Assembly: GCF_024498175.1 (NCBI RefSeq)
Contig: NZ_CP101823.1
Span: 1,736,001 to 1,800,000, forward strand
Direction: 5' to 3'
From: Haloplanus salinarum
GTDB taxonomy: Archaea > Halobacteriota > Halobacteria > Halobacteriales > Haloferacaceae
Length of the DNA stretch: 64,000 nt
Each line of letters begins with the position of its first letter. The first letter of the stretch is position 1. The notes below the pieces were generated by a model. That model saw only the letters and a list, made by a program, of their open reading frames with translations, was not told the origin of the DNA and ran no database searches. A program made the position numbers and the translations under genes. Positions 28,695-37,191 of the stretch are shown one piece after another.

Positions 28695-30179
28695 CTCCCG
28701 CAACCGCTCCCGCACCGCCTCGCGGCGGACGGTCCCCGAGTCGGTTCGCGGGATCGACGCCGCGAACCGGATCGTCCGCGGGACCTTGTACCCCGCCAGC
28801 GACTCCCGGCAGTGGGCGTCGAGTTCGGCCGCCGAGGGGTCGGCATCCCCGCGGGGGACGACCAGCGCGGCGACGCGCTCCCCCCACTCCTCGTCGGGGA
28901 CGCCCACGACCGCCGCGTCGGCCACGTCGGGGTGGGTCCGAAGCCGCTCGGCCACCTCGGCGGGGGCGACGTTCTCCCCGCCGGTGACGATCCGGTCGTC
29001 GACCCGCCCGATAACCCACAGGCGGCCGTCGGCGTCGCGGTAGCCCACGTCGCCGGTCCGCAGGCCGTCGGTACCGAGCGCGTCACCCCCGCTGTCGCCG
29101 AGGTAGCCCGGCGTCACCGTCGGCCCGTCGACGACGAGTTCGCCCACCTCGCCGGGCGGCCGCACCTCGCCGTCGTCGCCGCGGACGGTCACCTCGGTCC
29201 AGAGCAGCGGCCGGCCGACGGTCCCCGGATACTCACGTGCCTCGGCCGGCGTCGCCGTCGCGATCTGTGACGCCGTCTCGGTCATGCCGTAGGTGGGGAA
29301 GACCGGGACGTCCCGATCCGCACACCGGTCGAGCGTCGCCTCGGTGGCGGGCGCACCCCCGAGCAGGACCGCACGGAGGGAGTCCCCGAGCGACCCCGAC
29401 GTCGCGTCGAGCAGTCGGTCGAGCGTCGTCGGCACCAGCGACGTGGCGGTCACGTCGTAGCGCTCGAAGTCGTCGGCGACGGCCGCGGCGTCGAACGACT
29501 CCCGGAGCACGACCGTCATGCCGTACAGCGGCATCCTGAAGGTGGGCGTGAGGCCGCCGACGTGGTGCAGGGGGAGCGCGACGTGCCACGTCTCCGCGCG
29601 GTCGAGGCCGAGGCGGACGGCGGAGGCGGCGGCGCTCGCCAGGAGGTTCCGGAGGGTCAATCGCACACCCTTCGGATCGCCCGTCGTCCCGGAGGTGAAC
29701 GGGATCAGGACCGTCGCGTCGAGCGCCCAGTCGTGCGGGACGACGGCGTCCGGGGTGCGGGCGTCGAGCGCGGTCACGCCCTCGGTCGTCGCGTCGTCGA
29801 CGGAGACCACGGGGACGCCGCCGGCCTCCTCGGCCGCCGCGACCGCCCGGTCGGCCGTCGTCGCCGCACAGATCACGGTCGTCGCCGCCGCCCGGTCCAG
29901 GTTGGTGGCGAGTTCGGCGGACGTAAGCCGGTGGCCGAGGGGGACGGTGACGGCGCCCAGGCGGAGCGCCGCGTGGAGCACCCGGACGGTGGCCACGCGG
30001 GGCGGGAGCACGACAGCGAGGCGGTCGCCGGGACGGACGCCGAGCGCCGCGAGGCGACCGGCGGTCCGCTCCACGGCCGAATCGAGGTCGGCGACCGTCC
30101 ACCGCTCGTCGGCGTCGGCGTCGACGAGCGCCGTCGCGTCCGGGCTCACGTCGACCCGGTAGTCGAGCGGATCGTTCAT
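28680..30179 (-). CDS. menE: o-succinylbenzoate-CoA ligase-like acyl-CoA synthetase
   Basis: An ANL-superfamily adenylating enzyme of 499 residues. Motifs: IPFTSGTTGDPKGVRLT (P-loop), PTYGMTETASQ, GDVGYRDADGRLWVIGRVDD (hinge Asp and Arg), and GYKVPRTI with a late Lys region. In the family, MenE activates o-succinylbenzoate with CoA in menaquinone synthesis. Haloarchaea use menaquinones, but no other men gene is here and its neighbour is a methylmalonyl-CoA epimerase-like gene, so another acyl substrate is possible. It overlaps that gene by four bases. Its C-terminus is YSSD, from the palindromic element. Confidence 0.75.
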   Translation of the reverse strand: MNDPLDYRVDVSPDATALVDADADERWTVADLDSAVERTAGRLAALGVRPGDRLAVVLPPRVATVRVLHAALRLGAVTVPLGHRLTSAELATNLDRAAATTVICAATTADRAVAAAEEAGGVPVVSVDDATTEGVTALDARTPDAVVPHDWALDATVLIPFTSGTTGDPKGVRLTLRNLLASAAASAVRLGLDRAETWHVALPLHHVGGLTPTFRMPLYGMTVVLRESFDAAAVADDFERYDVTATSLVPTTLDRLLDATSGSLGDSLRAVLLGGAPATEATLDRCADRDVPVFPTYGMTETASQIATATPAEAREYPGTVGRPLLWTEVTVRGDDGEVRPPGEVGELVVDGPTVTPGYLGDSGGDALGTDGLRTGDVGYRDADGRLWVIGRVDDRIVTGGENVAPAEVAERLRTHPDVADAAVVGVPDEEWGERVAALVVPRGDADPSAAELDAHCRESLAGYKVPRTIRFAASIPRTDSGTVRREAVRERLREYSSD

Positions 30180-30565
30180 TCGCCCTCGACGAACTCCACG
30201 AGGACGCCACCGGTCGATTCGGGGTGGAGGAAGGCGACCCGGTGGCCCCAGGCGCCCGGCCGGGGTTCCTCGTCGACGAGTTCGACGCCGTGTGCCCGCG
30301 CCGCGTCGAGCGCGGCGGCCAAATCCGCCGTCTCGAAGGCGACGTGGTGGATGCCGGGGCCGTCACGCTCCAGCGAGCGGGCGACCGGTCCCGCGTCGTC
30401 GGTCGGTTCGAGCAGTTCCAGATAGCCGTTCCCCAGGTCGAGGAAGCTCACATCGAGGCCGTCGAACCGCTCGCGGTGGGCCACGGGAACGTCGAGGAGG
30501 CCCCCGAACAGGTCGGCGAACCGGTCGACGTCCCGCGTGGCGACGCCGAGGTGATCGAAGCGCAT
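30176..30565 (-). CDS. mce: methylmalonyl-CoA epimerase / glyoxalase-family protein
   Basis: A 129-residue VOC-fold enzyme. MRFDHLGVATRDVDRFADLF carries the first metal His, FLDLGNGYLELLEP the Glu, GIHHVAFETADL the second His, and GGVLVEFVEGE the final Glu, which together are the metal set of methylmalonyl-CoA epimerase. It would racemise (2S)/(2R)-methylmalonyl-CoA for the mutase whose large chain is at 37-39 kb. The start is supported by a TATA box (minus-strand GCTATTTGG, 30588-30596). It forms an operon with the menE-like gene. Confidence 0.82.
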   Translation of the reverse strand: MRFDHLGVATRDVDRFADLFGGLLDVPVAHRERFDGLDVSFLDLGNGYLELLEPTDDAGPVARSLERDGPGIHHVAFETADLAAALDAARAHGVELVDEEPRPGAWGHRVAFLHPESTGGVLVEFVEGE

Positions 30566-30605
30566 ACGCCCACTCCCGCGTCCGCGACCAAATAGCCTGC
30601 GTGGC

Positions 30606-30692
30606 CTCGTACGGATATCGTAACTGTTCACCGGTGGTTCGCCAAGACAGTCGGGCGAACCACCGGTGACGACTTCCAATAAACGGTATCAG
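30606..30692. repeat. palindromic intergenic element, copy 2
   Basis: An 87-base inverted repeat, a close relative of copy 1. The outer arms are CTCGTACGGATATCGTAA and (other strand) CTGATACCGTTTATTGGAA; the inner arm is CACCGGTGGTTCGCC/GGCGAACCACCGGTG. The right end again contributes the TGA stop of the downstream minus-strand gene (30689-30691). The AACTG/GACTT mismatch junction is present. Here it separates two genes in the same orientation. Confidence 0.85.
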
Positions 30693-30985
30693 GACTCGTC
30701 GGCCTCGTCGTCCGTCGCGAACGGGGAGTCCTCGACGGAGACGGGCTCGACCGTCCGGGTGCGATCCGCGAGCTCCGAGAAGTAATCGAGGGCGATGGGG
30801 ATGACCTCGTCGTCGGCTGCGAGTTTGAACCGTCCGTCGACGAACCCGAGATACTCCGCGTCGTCGCCGATGGGTTCGAACCGCAGCACCCACTCGGGGC
30901 CGTTCGCGTTCAGCCAGTTGGCGATGTCGTTGCCCGTGATCGTATCCCGATCGAGGTCGTCTCCAGGCGGTCCGGTCTCGCTCAT
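30689..30985 (-). CDS. conserved haloarchaeal hypothetical protein
   Basis: A 98-residue, very acidic protein (MSETGPPGDDLDRD ... TITGNDIANWLNANGPEWVL, FVDGRFKLAADDEVIPIALD, DSPFATDDEADES). It has a compact mixed fold with disordered acidic ends. No function is recognisable. The stop codon lies inside palindromic element 2. Confidence 0.65.
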   Translation of the reverse strand: MSETGPPGDDLDRDTITGNDIANWLNANGPEWVLRFEPIGDDAEYLGFVDGRFKLAADDEVIPIALDYFSELADRTRTVEPVSVEDSPFATDDEADES

Positions 30986-31046
30986 CGGTCCGGAGAAAGG
31001 ACGGTGGTGACTAAACGTTGTCCCCCGAACGGGTTCGTGCGTCCGG

Positions 31047-32351
31047 TCAGGAACGTGTCACGTTAAGGTCCCGCCGGACGTCCTCGGTGTACTCCTCGTC
31101 GACGTCGATGGGGGTGCCGGCGTTCCGAATCGTGTTCGTGGCGATCACGCCCGCCTCTCCCGACCGGATCCGGATCCCCGCGGCCGCACAGTCGTTGATC
31201 GCGTTGCCGGTGACGGTGAAACTGTGCGGTCGTCTCCCCTCGCGTGCCGCGGTGTCCTCGGGGTCGGCGGGAACCGTCCGGGCGACGAACCCGACCTCGC
31301 AGTTCTCGATCCCGTTACCCGAGACGGTGACGTCGTACGACGTCGCCTCGGGCGTGCCGGCGACGGCCTCGCTGAGGTGGGTCTCCTTGTACTCTATCTC
31401 GATCCCCGCCTCGCCGCCGGGGTCGCCCCCGAACTTGTTCAAGTTCCGACAGACGTTGCCGACGATGGTCCCCTGCTGGGCCGGCGAGCACGCGATCAGG
31501 CTGTGGCCGCCGTCGAAGACGACGTTGCCGACGACGCTGAAGTTGCTGACGTTGTAGGTGGCGATGTTGTTGAACTTCATCCCCGAGACACGGTTCTCCG
31601 CGACGACCACGTCGGTCGAGCGCTTCAGGTCGCGCTCCCCGCCTTCGGGTGCGCCACGGCTCGTGATCCCGTACCAGTTCGGGTTCACCACCTCGTTGCC
31701 GCGCACGACCACGTTCTCACAGCCGGTGAAGGAGAGCGCCATCTGGAAGCCGTTGACCGTCCGGTTGTTCCCGATCAGGACGCCGGTGGCGTCGTCGGCC
31801 TGGACGGCGTGGCTGTCCAGTTGCGTGCCCGCACCGTCGAACTCGACGTTCGTGACGGCGACGTCGTCGCCGCGGATCCGGATCAGGTCGTGACCGCGCG
31901 GCAGGGGATTCTCCTGGTCGTCGCTCGGGAGCGGGTCGTCGCGCCGACCGATCCGCGACCCGACGAACCGCGTGCCCCGCTGCCCGGTCAGTGCGGTGTC
32001 GTCGCCGAGCGTGGCCGGGCCGCCGAAGCGGAACGTGTCCGCGGCGGCGACGACGGTCCCGCCGCTCGCCGGGATGGCGTCGAACGCGTACTGGAACGCC
32101 TCCTCGGCCCTGCGGTCCGCCGTCGTCCGGAACGCGACGCCCGTCCCGTCGGTCACGCGGTACTGGCCGTTCTCCCGGTAGACGAAGTACGTGGCGCCGG
32201 GCCGTCCCGGACCTCCGCCCCGCTGAGCCACGCCGGTACCGGTGAACGCGCCGAGGCCGGCCGCCGACCCGACGCCGGCGACGAACGACCGCCGGGTCGA
32301 CCGCCAGTCGGCGACGCGTGCGAGTCCCGTATCGCTGGTGTCGTCTGCCAT
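31047..32351 (-). CDS. exported right-handed beta-helix repeat protein
   Basis: A 434-residue secreted protein. Tat signal: RSTRRSFVAGVGSAAGLGAF about residues 16-40. From about residue 130 it is built of parallel beta-helix (NosD/pectate-lyase-like) coils with repeated patterns such as GVLIGNNRTVNGFQ, VVVRGNEVVNPNWYGI, DVVVAENRVSGMKFNN, FSVVGNVVFDGGHS and GTIVGNVCRNLNKFGG. It is likely a polysaccharide-binding or -cleaving cell-surface protein; the catalytic residues are not clear. Start 32351 follows a TATA-like ATTATATAG (32388-32396) with a short leader. Confidence 0.8.
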   Translation of the reverse strand: MADDTSDTGLARVADWRSTRRSFVAGVGSAAGLGAFTGTGVAQRGGGPGRPGATYFVYRENGQYRVTDGTGVAFRTTADRRAEEAFQYAFDAIPASGGTVVAAADTFRFGGPATLGDDTALTGQRGTRFVGSRIGRRDDPLPSDDQENPLPRGHDLIRIRGDDVAVTNVEFDGAGTQLDSHAVQADDATGVLIGNNRTVNGFQMALSFTGCENVVVRGNEVVNPNWYGITSRGAPEGGERDLKRSTDVVVAENRVSGMKFNNIATYNVSNFSVVGNVVFDGGHSLIACSPAQQGTIVGNVCRNLNKFGGDPGGEAGIEIEYKETHLSEAVAGTPEATSYDVTVSGNGIENCEVGFVARTVPADPEDTAAREGRRPHSFTVTGNAINDCAAAGIRIRSGEAGVIATNTIRNAGTPIDVDEEYTEDVRRDLNVTRS

Positions 32352-32606
32352 CGCTCCGGCCTGTGCCCGATCCGTCCTTAACCCTATATAATAGCCGTCC
32401 GGACGGTCACGGTCGGCTCCGGAGCGGTGGGAACCGCGGGGAACGCTTCGAACCGTCCCCGACACACAGCCCGGCTCCGTCGTCCACAATAGTGCTATCG
32501 AGGGCCACGTTGCCCTCTCGATCGGTTCGAACCTCGCGTACGGCTACGTACACGAATATATCAATATTACAATAGTTAATAGTCGGTCGGTCACTCGCCA
32601 CGCACG
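32352..32606. promoter_or_regulatory. divergent promoter region (beta-helix protein / phn operon)
   Basis: A 255-bp region with an AT-rich patch at 32550-32585 (AATATATCAATATTAC, then AATAGTTAATAG). GTTAATAG at 32574-32581 sits about 29 bases before the phnD-like ATG and is the likely TATA box. The AT-rich run just upstream of it could be a BRE or regulator site. There is no gene in the interval. Confidence 0.5.
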
Positions 32607-33785
32607 ATGTCGGAGAAACACTCCGCACGACGGCGACGGTTCCTGAAATGCTCGGCGGCGGCCGTAGCGACCGGGCTGGCCGGCTGTGCCGGCGGCACCG
32701 GCGGTGGCGGGGGCGAGAGCGGCAGCAACGACGTGAGCGGCGCGTCGGGCTCCGGTGACCCGCTGCTCGCGGAAGCCGGATCGTTCGACCCCGCCGAGCC
32801 CGGCTGGGAGGAGCGCAACTACCTCTCGGGACCGCTGATCGAGTCGGGCTACGAGCGCGGTGGCCAGTCGGACCTGGAGAACATGAGCAACCGGGAGGTC
32901 GAGGAGGTACCCCACGGCGACCCCGTCCGCGAGGCTCCCGAGGACGAGAGCGAGTACCTCGACCCCGATACGCTGATCTTCACCGAGAGCCCGAGCGAAG
33001 ACGTCGAGGGTCGCTACGAGGAGGACTTCCAGGCGGTGTTCGACCGGATCGAGGAGGAGACCGGGAAGCCCGTCGAGTACAACCGGGTCAACAGCTACGC
33101 CGCCTCCGTCGAGGCGATGCGCTCGGAACGCGCCCACATCGCCAACTTCTCGACGGGGACGACCTGTTTCGCGGTCAACCTCTGTGGCGCGGTGCCCTTC
33201 GCCGCCGGCGTCGCCCCCGACGGCGCTTTCGGCTACCGCCTGTTCGCCACGACGCGGGCGGACGCGAGCGGTATTCGGTCCGTCGAGGACTTCGCGGACG
33301 ACGACGTCCGGATGGCCCACGCCGAACCGGCCTCGAACTCCGGTCACCAGGCCCCCTCCGCGCTGTTCGACCAGTACTTCGACGTGACCGCGGGCGAGGA
33401 TTACGAGATCAACTTCTCCGGCGGCCACTCCCAGACCACCCGCGGCATCGCCGCCGGCGACTACGACGCCGGCCCCATCTGTTCGACCTGTTTCAAGGAC
33501 ACCGTCGAGGGCGACAGTAACCTCAGCTACGACCAGTTCAAGGTCGTCTGGGCGTCCGCGCCGTTCCCCAACGGCCCCATCGCCTACCGGTACAATCTCC
33601 ACCCGGACATCGTCGAGGGCATCGAGGCGGCGTGGCTCGACTCCGATTTCGCGGGCACCACCTACGCCGAGCGGACCGGCTACGACGAGTACGTCCCCAT
33701 CGAGTACCGGCGCCACTGGTACGACATCATGGTCATCCAGCGGTACAACGGCGTCGAGTACACGCAGAGCACGCTGAGCGAATGA
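32607..33785 (+). CDS. phnD: phosphonate-type ABC transporter substrate-binding lipoprotein
   Basis: A 392-residue exported binding protein. The Tat motif [20 protein letters not shown] ends in a lipobox. A linker and an unusually long acidic N-terminal segment (to about residue 115) precede the PhnD-like domain ([68 protein letters not shown]). Ligands in the family are phosphonates, phosphite or phosphate esters; this one's is unknown. It is the first gene of a five-gene operon and overlaps phnC by three bases. Confidence 0.85.
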   Translation: MSEKHSARRRRFLKCSAAAVATGLAGCAGGTGGGGGESGSNDVSGASGSGDPLLAEAGSFDPAEPGWEERNYLSGPLIESGYERGGQSDLENMSNREVEEVPHGDPVREAPEDESEYLDPDTLIFTESPSEDVEGRYEEDFQAVFDRIEEETGKPVEYNRVNSYAASVEAMRSERAHIANFSTGTTCFAVNLCGAVPFAAGVAPDGAFGYRLFATTRADASGIRSVEDFADDDVRMAHAEPASNSGHQAPSALFDQYFDVTAGEDYEINFSGGHSQTTRGIAAGDYDAGPICSTCFKDTVEGDSNLSYDQFKVVWASAPFPNGPIAYRYNLHPDIVEGIEAAWLDSDFAGTTYAERTGYDEYVPIEYRRHWYDIMVIQRYNGVEYTQSTLSE

Positions 33786-34627
33786 CCCTCGAAGCGACCG
33801 ACCTCCGGAAGACGTACCCGACCGGCGACGAGGCGCTGAAGGGCGTCAGTCTCTCCATCGAGGGGAGCGAGACGGTGGCGATGATCGGCCCCAGCGGCGC
33901 GGGCAAGAGCACGTTCGTCCGGTGTATCAACCGGCTCACGGAGCCGACGAGCGGAAGTCTGCGCCTCGACGGGACGGAGCTGACCGCCCTCGACGCCGAC
34001 GAACTCCGGGCGGCCCGCCGCGACATCGGGATGATCTTCCAGGAGTACAACCTCGTCGAGCGCCTCACCGTGATGGAGAACGTCCTCACCGGTCGGCTGG
34101 GCTACGTCTCCGCGTGGCGCGCCTTCCGCCGCGACTTCCCGCCGGAGGACGTCGAGCGGGCCTACGGGATCCTCGACCGCGTCGGCCTCGGGGACATGGA
34201 GGACAAACGCGTCGACGAACTCTCCGGCGGACAGCGCCAGCGGGTCGGCATCGCACGGGCCGTGATCCAGCAGCCGAAGATCCTCCTCGTCGACGAGCCG
34301 ACCTCAAGCCTCGACCCCGAGACGTCGAACACCGTGATGGACCTCCTCACCGACATCGCGGCCGAGCGGGAAATCCCCGTCCTCATCAACATCCACGAGG
34401 TCGACCTCGCGTTGGACCACGCCGACCGCGTCGTCGGCCTCCACGACGGCGAACTCGTCTTCGAGGGGACGCCCGCGGAGCTGGACGAGGGGGCCCTCGA
34501 CCGCGTCTATCGCGGCGCGGACCCGCCGGAATCGGACCCGTCGCCGACGGCGACCGAGGGGTCGACGGGCGACCGGACGCTCGGCGTGCCGGAGGAACCG
34601 GAGCGGTCGGTGCCCGGGGGGTCCTGA
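33782..34627 (+). CDS. phnC: phosphonate-type ABC transporter ATPase
   Basis: A 281-residue ATP-binding subunit. Walker [10 protein letters not shown] (about 37-45), Q-loop [11 protein letters not shown], signature [14 protein letters not shown], Walker [15 protein letters not shown] and H-loop [10 protein letters not shown] are all intact. The C-terminal 40 residues form an acidic Pro/Ser-rich tail ([19 protein letters not shown]) not needed for the fold. The insertion [15 protein letters not shown] is typical of PhnC. It is coupled to phnD. Confidence 0.92.
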   Translation: MTLEATDLRKTYPTGDEALKGVSLSIEGSETVAMIGPSGAGKSTFVRCINRLTEPTSGSLRLDGTELTALDADELRAARRDIGMIFQEYNLVERLTVMENVLTGRLGYVSAWRAFRRDFPPEDVERAYGILDRVGLGDMEDKRVDELSGGQRQRVGIARAVIQQPKILLVDEPTSSLDPETSNTVMDLLTDIAAEREIPVLINIHEVDLALDHADRVVGLHDGELVFEGTPAELDEGALDRVYRGADPPESDPSPTATEGSTGDRTLGVPEEPERSVPGGS

Positions 34628-34628
34628 C

Positions 34629-35429
34629 GTGGCCGCGGGCGAGCGCACCTGGCAGCGGCCGACCGTCTTCGGCCGCCGCGGGATCAAGTGGGCCGTCTAC
34701 GCCGCCGTCGTGGCCTTCTTCGCGTGGTCCGCGTGGGGAGTCGGTGCGGACCCGTCGCGGATCGTCCGCGGACTGGGCCGCGGGGTGACGCTCCTCGGCG
34801 ACTTCTTCCCGCCCGACGCGACGCCGCGACAGGCCCAGCGCATCGTCGACAAGATGGTCGAGAGCGTCGCGATGGCGATGGTGGCGACGGTCACCGGCAT
34901 CGCGCTCAGCGTCCCCGTCGCGTTCATGGCCGCGGAGAACCTCGCGCCCCGACCGCTGTACTACCTCAACCGCGGGTTCATCTCGATCTCGCGGGCGTTC
35001 AACGCCATCATCGTCGCCATCCTCGTGGTGAAGGCGGTCGGACTCGGCCCGCTCGCGGGCATCGTCACGATCACGTTCAAGACCGTCGGGTTCTTCTCGA
35101 AGCTGCTCGCGGAGGACCTGGAGGATATCGACGCCGGGAGCGTCGACGCCGTCCGGGCGGTGGGCGCCTCGCCCCTCCAGACGCTCTGCTACGGCGTGGT
35201 CCCACAGATCGTCCCGCGGTTTGCCGGGCTGTCGGTGTACCGCTGGGACATCAACATCCGCACCTCGACCGTCGTCGGCATCGTCGGCGCGGGCGGCATC
35301 GGCTCGGTCCTGCTCACCGCGTTCAACCGCTACGACTACCAGTACGTCTCGGCGATCCTGCTCGCCATCGTCCTGGTCGTCCTCGTCGCCGAGGGCGTGA
35401 GTGCGGTCGTCCGACGGAGGTACCAGTGA
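34629..35429 (+). CDS. phnE: phosphonate-type ABC transporter permease 1
   Basis: A 266-residue inner-membrane permease with six predicted helices. The GTG start lies one base after the phnC stop. The EAA-type cytoplasmic loop reads DAVRAVGASPLQTLCYGVVP, and RWDINIRTSTVVGIVGAGGIG is the conserved PhnE stretch. It shares clear similarity with the next gene, indicating a duplicated permease that forms a heterodimer. Confidence 0.92.
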   Translation: MAAGERTWQRPTVFGRRGIKWAVYAAVVAFFAWSAWGVGADPSRIVRGLGRGVTLLGDFFPPDATPRQAQRIVDKMVESVAMAMVATVTGIALSVPVAFMAAENLAPRPLYYLNRGFISISRAFNAIIVAILVVKAVGLGPLAGIVTITFKTVGFFSKLLAEDLEDIDAGSVDAVRAVGASPLQTLCYGVVPQIVPRFAGLSVYRWDINIRTSTVVGIVGAGGIGSVLLTAFNRYDYQYVSAILLAIVLVVLVAEGVSAVVRRRYQ

Positions 35430-36223
35430 TGTCGAGCGAGACGCGGGAGTGGCGGCGGTTCGACCGTCGCCGCCGGCTCGGCCGGTCGCTCGGCTGGCTC
35501 GTCGCGCTGGTCGTCTTCGTCGGCTCGTGGCAGTTCCTCGATATGCGCCTCGTGGCCGCCGAGACGGTTCCGCGGGAGGTCAACGACCTCCTGTCGCGGA
35601 TGTACCCGCCGGACGTGGCCTACGCGGGCGAGGTCGTCGCCCCGCTGATCGAGACCCTCCACATCGCCGCGCTGGGCACCGCCGGCGCGCTGGTGCTCGC
35701 GGTGCCGGTCGCCCTGCTCGCCGCCGAGAACACGACGCCCAACCGCGCGACCTACTGGCTCGGGAAGGTGATCGTGACCGTCAGCCGGTCGGTGAACACC
35801 ATCGTCTGGGCGCTGATCTTCGTGGTGGTGTTCGGCGCCGGTCCCCTCGCCGGTGCCGTCGCTATCGCCTTCCGTTCGGTCGGCTTCCTCGGGAAGCTCC
35901 TCGGCGAGGAGATCGAGGAGATCGACTTCGGACAGGTCGAGGCGGTCGAGGCCGCGGGGGCCTCGCCCGTCCAGACGCTCCTGTACGGTATCCTTCCACA
36001 GGTGAAACCCGCGCTCGTCGGACTGTCGGTGTACCGCTGGGACATCAACGTCCGCGACTCAACCATCCTCGGGTTCGTCGGGGCGGGCGGGATCGGCGTC
36101 CAACTGTTCCGGGCGGTCAACGCCTTCGCCTGGGGGTCCGTGGCGACCATTCTCCTCGTGATCCTAGGGGTCGTGATCGCGAGCGAAGTGATCTCGGCGT
36201 ACGCCCGGGGGCTGGTCCGATAG
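35429..36223 (+). CDS. phnE2: phosphonate-type ABC transporter permease 2
   Basis: A 264-residue paralogue of the upstream permease. An N-terminal basic stretch (RRFDRRRRLGRSLGW) precedes about six helices. The EAA loop is EAVEAAGASPVQTLLYGILP, and RWDINVRDSTILGFVGAGGIG matches permease 1. Its start shares one base with the previous stop (TGATG). Confidence 0.92.
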   Translation: MSSETREWRRFDRRRRLGRSLGWLVALVVFVGSWQFLDMRLVAAETVPREVNDLLSRMYPPDVAYAGEVVAPLIETLHIAALGTAGALVLAVPVALLAAENTTPNRATYWLGKVIVTVSRSVNTIVWALIFVVVFGAGPLAGAVAIAFRSVGFLGKLLGEEIEEIDFGQVEAVEAAGASPVQTLLYGILPQVKPALVGLSVYRWDINVRDSTILGFVGAGGIGVQLFRAVNAFAWGSVATILLVILGVVIASEVISAYARGLVR

Positions 36224-36262
36224 CGTGACCGTGAAGCGACTCCGGCACGGAGTGGAACCCAC

Positions 36263-36964
36263 ATGAGCCCGCCGACCCCGCCAGGGACGGACACCGGAAC
36301 GACCGACCGTGCCCTGCTGTTCGACATGGACGGCGTCCTGATCGAGGGCCGCGGGGCCGACGACGTCGTCCACGAACACGCCCGCGACGACACGCTCGCG
36401 GAGTACGGGATCGACCCGCCGGAGCGCCACCGCGCGCCGCTCGGGAACTACGAGTACACGGACGCGTTCGTCGAGGCGTGTCGCGCAGTCGGCGTCGACC
36501 CCGTCGACTTCTACGCGGCGCGCGAGCGCCACAGCGCCCGACGGATCGTCGAGCGCCTCCGGGCCGGCGAACGCGGCCTCTACCCCGACGTCGACGCCCT
36601 CGACCGGGTGGCCGACGACCGCCCACTCGGCGTCGTCAGCAACAACTACGATCCGGCCGTCGAGTTCGTCGTCGACCACCACGGACTGGACGCCTTCTCC
36701 TTCGTCCGCGGCCGGGACCCCGGGGTCGACGGCTTCCGCCACCGCAAGCCGGATCCCCACTACCTGCACGAGGCGCTGGACGCCCTCGACGCCGAGACCG
36801 GATACTACGTCGGCGACCGCGAAACCGACGTCGTCGCGGCCGAACGCGCCGGGCTCGACGGCGTGTTCGTCCGTCGTGACCACAACGCCGACGCGACCCT
36901 GCGTGTCGACCCCACCCACGAAATCGAGTCGCTGACCGAACTCGACCGGCTGTTCGAGCGGTGA
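36263..36964 (+). CDS. HAD-superfamily hydrolase
   Basis: A 233-residue phosphatase-like protein. Motif I LLFDMDGVLIEG carries the nucleophile Asp (FDMDG, about residue 20). Motif II is GVVSNNYD (Ser/Asn). Motif III Lys is in RHRKPDPHYL. Motif IV is YYVGDRETDVVAAERAG. All catalytic positions are intact. It lies 39 bases after the transporter genes and is probably co-transcribed, suggesting that it cleaves phosphate from an imported phospho-compound. Its stop codon lies within a 22-base palindrome. Confidence 0.85.
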   Translation: MSPPTPPGTDTGTTDRALLFDMDGVLIEGRGADDVVHEHARDDTLAEYGIDPPERHRAPLGNYEYTDAFVEACRAVGVDPVDFYAARERHSARRIVERLRAGERGLYPDVDALDRVADDRPLGVVSNNYDPAVEFVVDHHGLDAFSFVRGRDPGVDGFRHRKPDPHYLHEALDALDAETGYYVGDRETDVVAAERAGLDGVFVRRDHNADATLRVDPTHEIESLTELDRLFER

Positions 36965-36979
36965 GTGCGCACTCACCGC
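36958..36979. promoter_or_regulatory. 22-base perfect palindrome next to a TATA box
   Basis: Arm GCGGTGAGTGC followed directly by its reverse complement, with no mismatch. It overlaps the HAD gene stop and ends two bases before the TATA-like ATCTATAAG (36981-36989) of the zinc-finger gene. The position over the BRE is where an archaeal repressor or activator would bind. It could alternatively be a terminator hairpin. Confidence 0.55.
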
Positions 36980-37021
36980 AATCTATAAGAGCCGACACGC
37001 GTTAGAATATAATGATAAAAC

Positions 37022-37186
37022 ATGAATGATTCGGGCACGATCGACTGTCCGCTCTGTCCACGGGCGCTGTCCGCTCGGACGGAACTCCGGATCCACCTGA
37101 TGGTCGACCACCGGAAGAGCACGGTCATCGACGAGTACGTCGACCGGCTGGACCGCCGCGACGGGTCGACGGTCGCTACCCCCTGA
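37022..37186 (+). CDS. C2H2-type zinc-finger microprotein
   Basis: A 54-residue protein (MNDSGTIDCPLCPRALSART...). The ligands are C-P-L-C near residues 9-12 and H-L-M-V-D-H near 25-30, the C-x2-C...H-x4-H pattern of haloarchaeal zinc-finger microproteins. The C-terminal half is a charged helix (VIDEYVDRLDRRDGS). It has its own TATA box with a short leader. It ends five bases before the stop of the convergent mutase gene. It is probably a small regulatory or protein-binding zinc finger. Confidence 0.8.
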   Translation: MNDSGTIDCPLCPRALSARTELRIHLMVDHRKSTVIDEYVDRLDRRDGSTVATP

Positions 37187-37191
37187 TCGGG

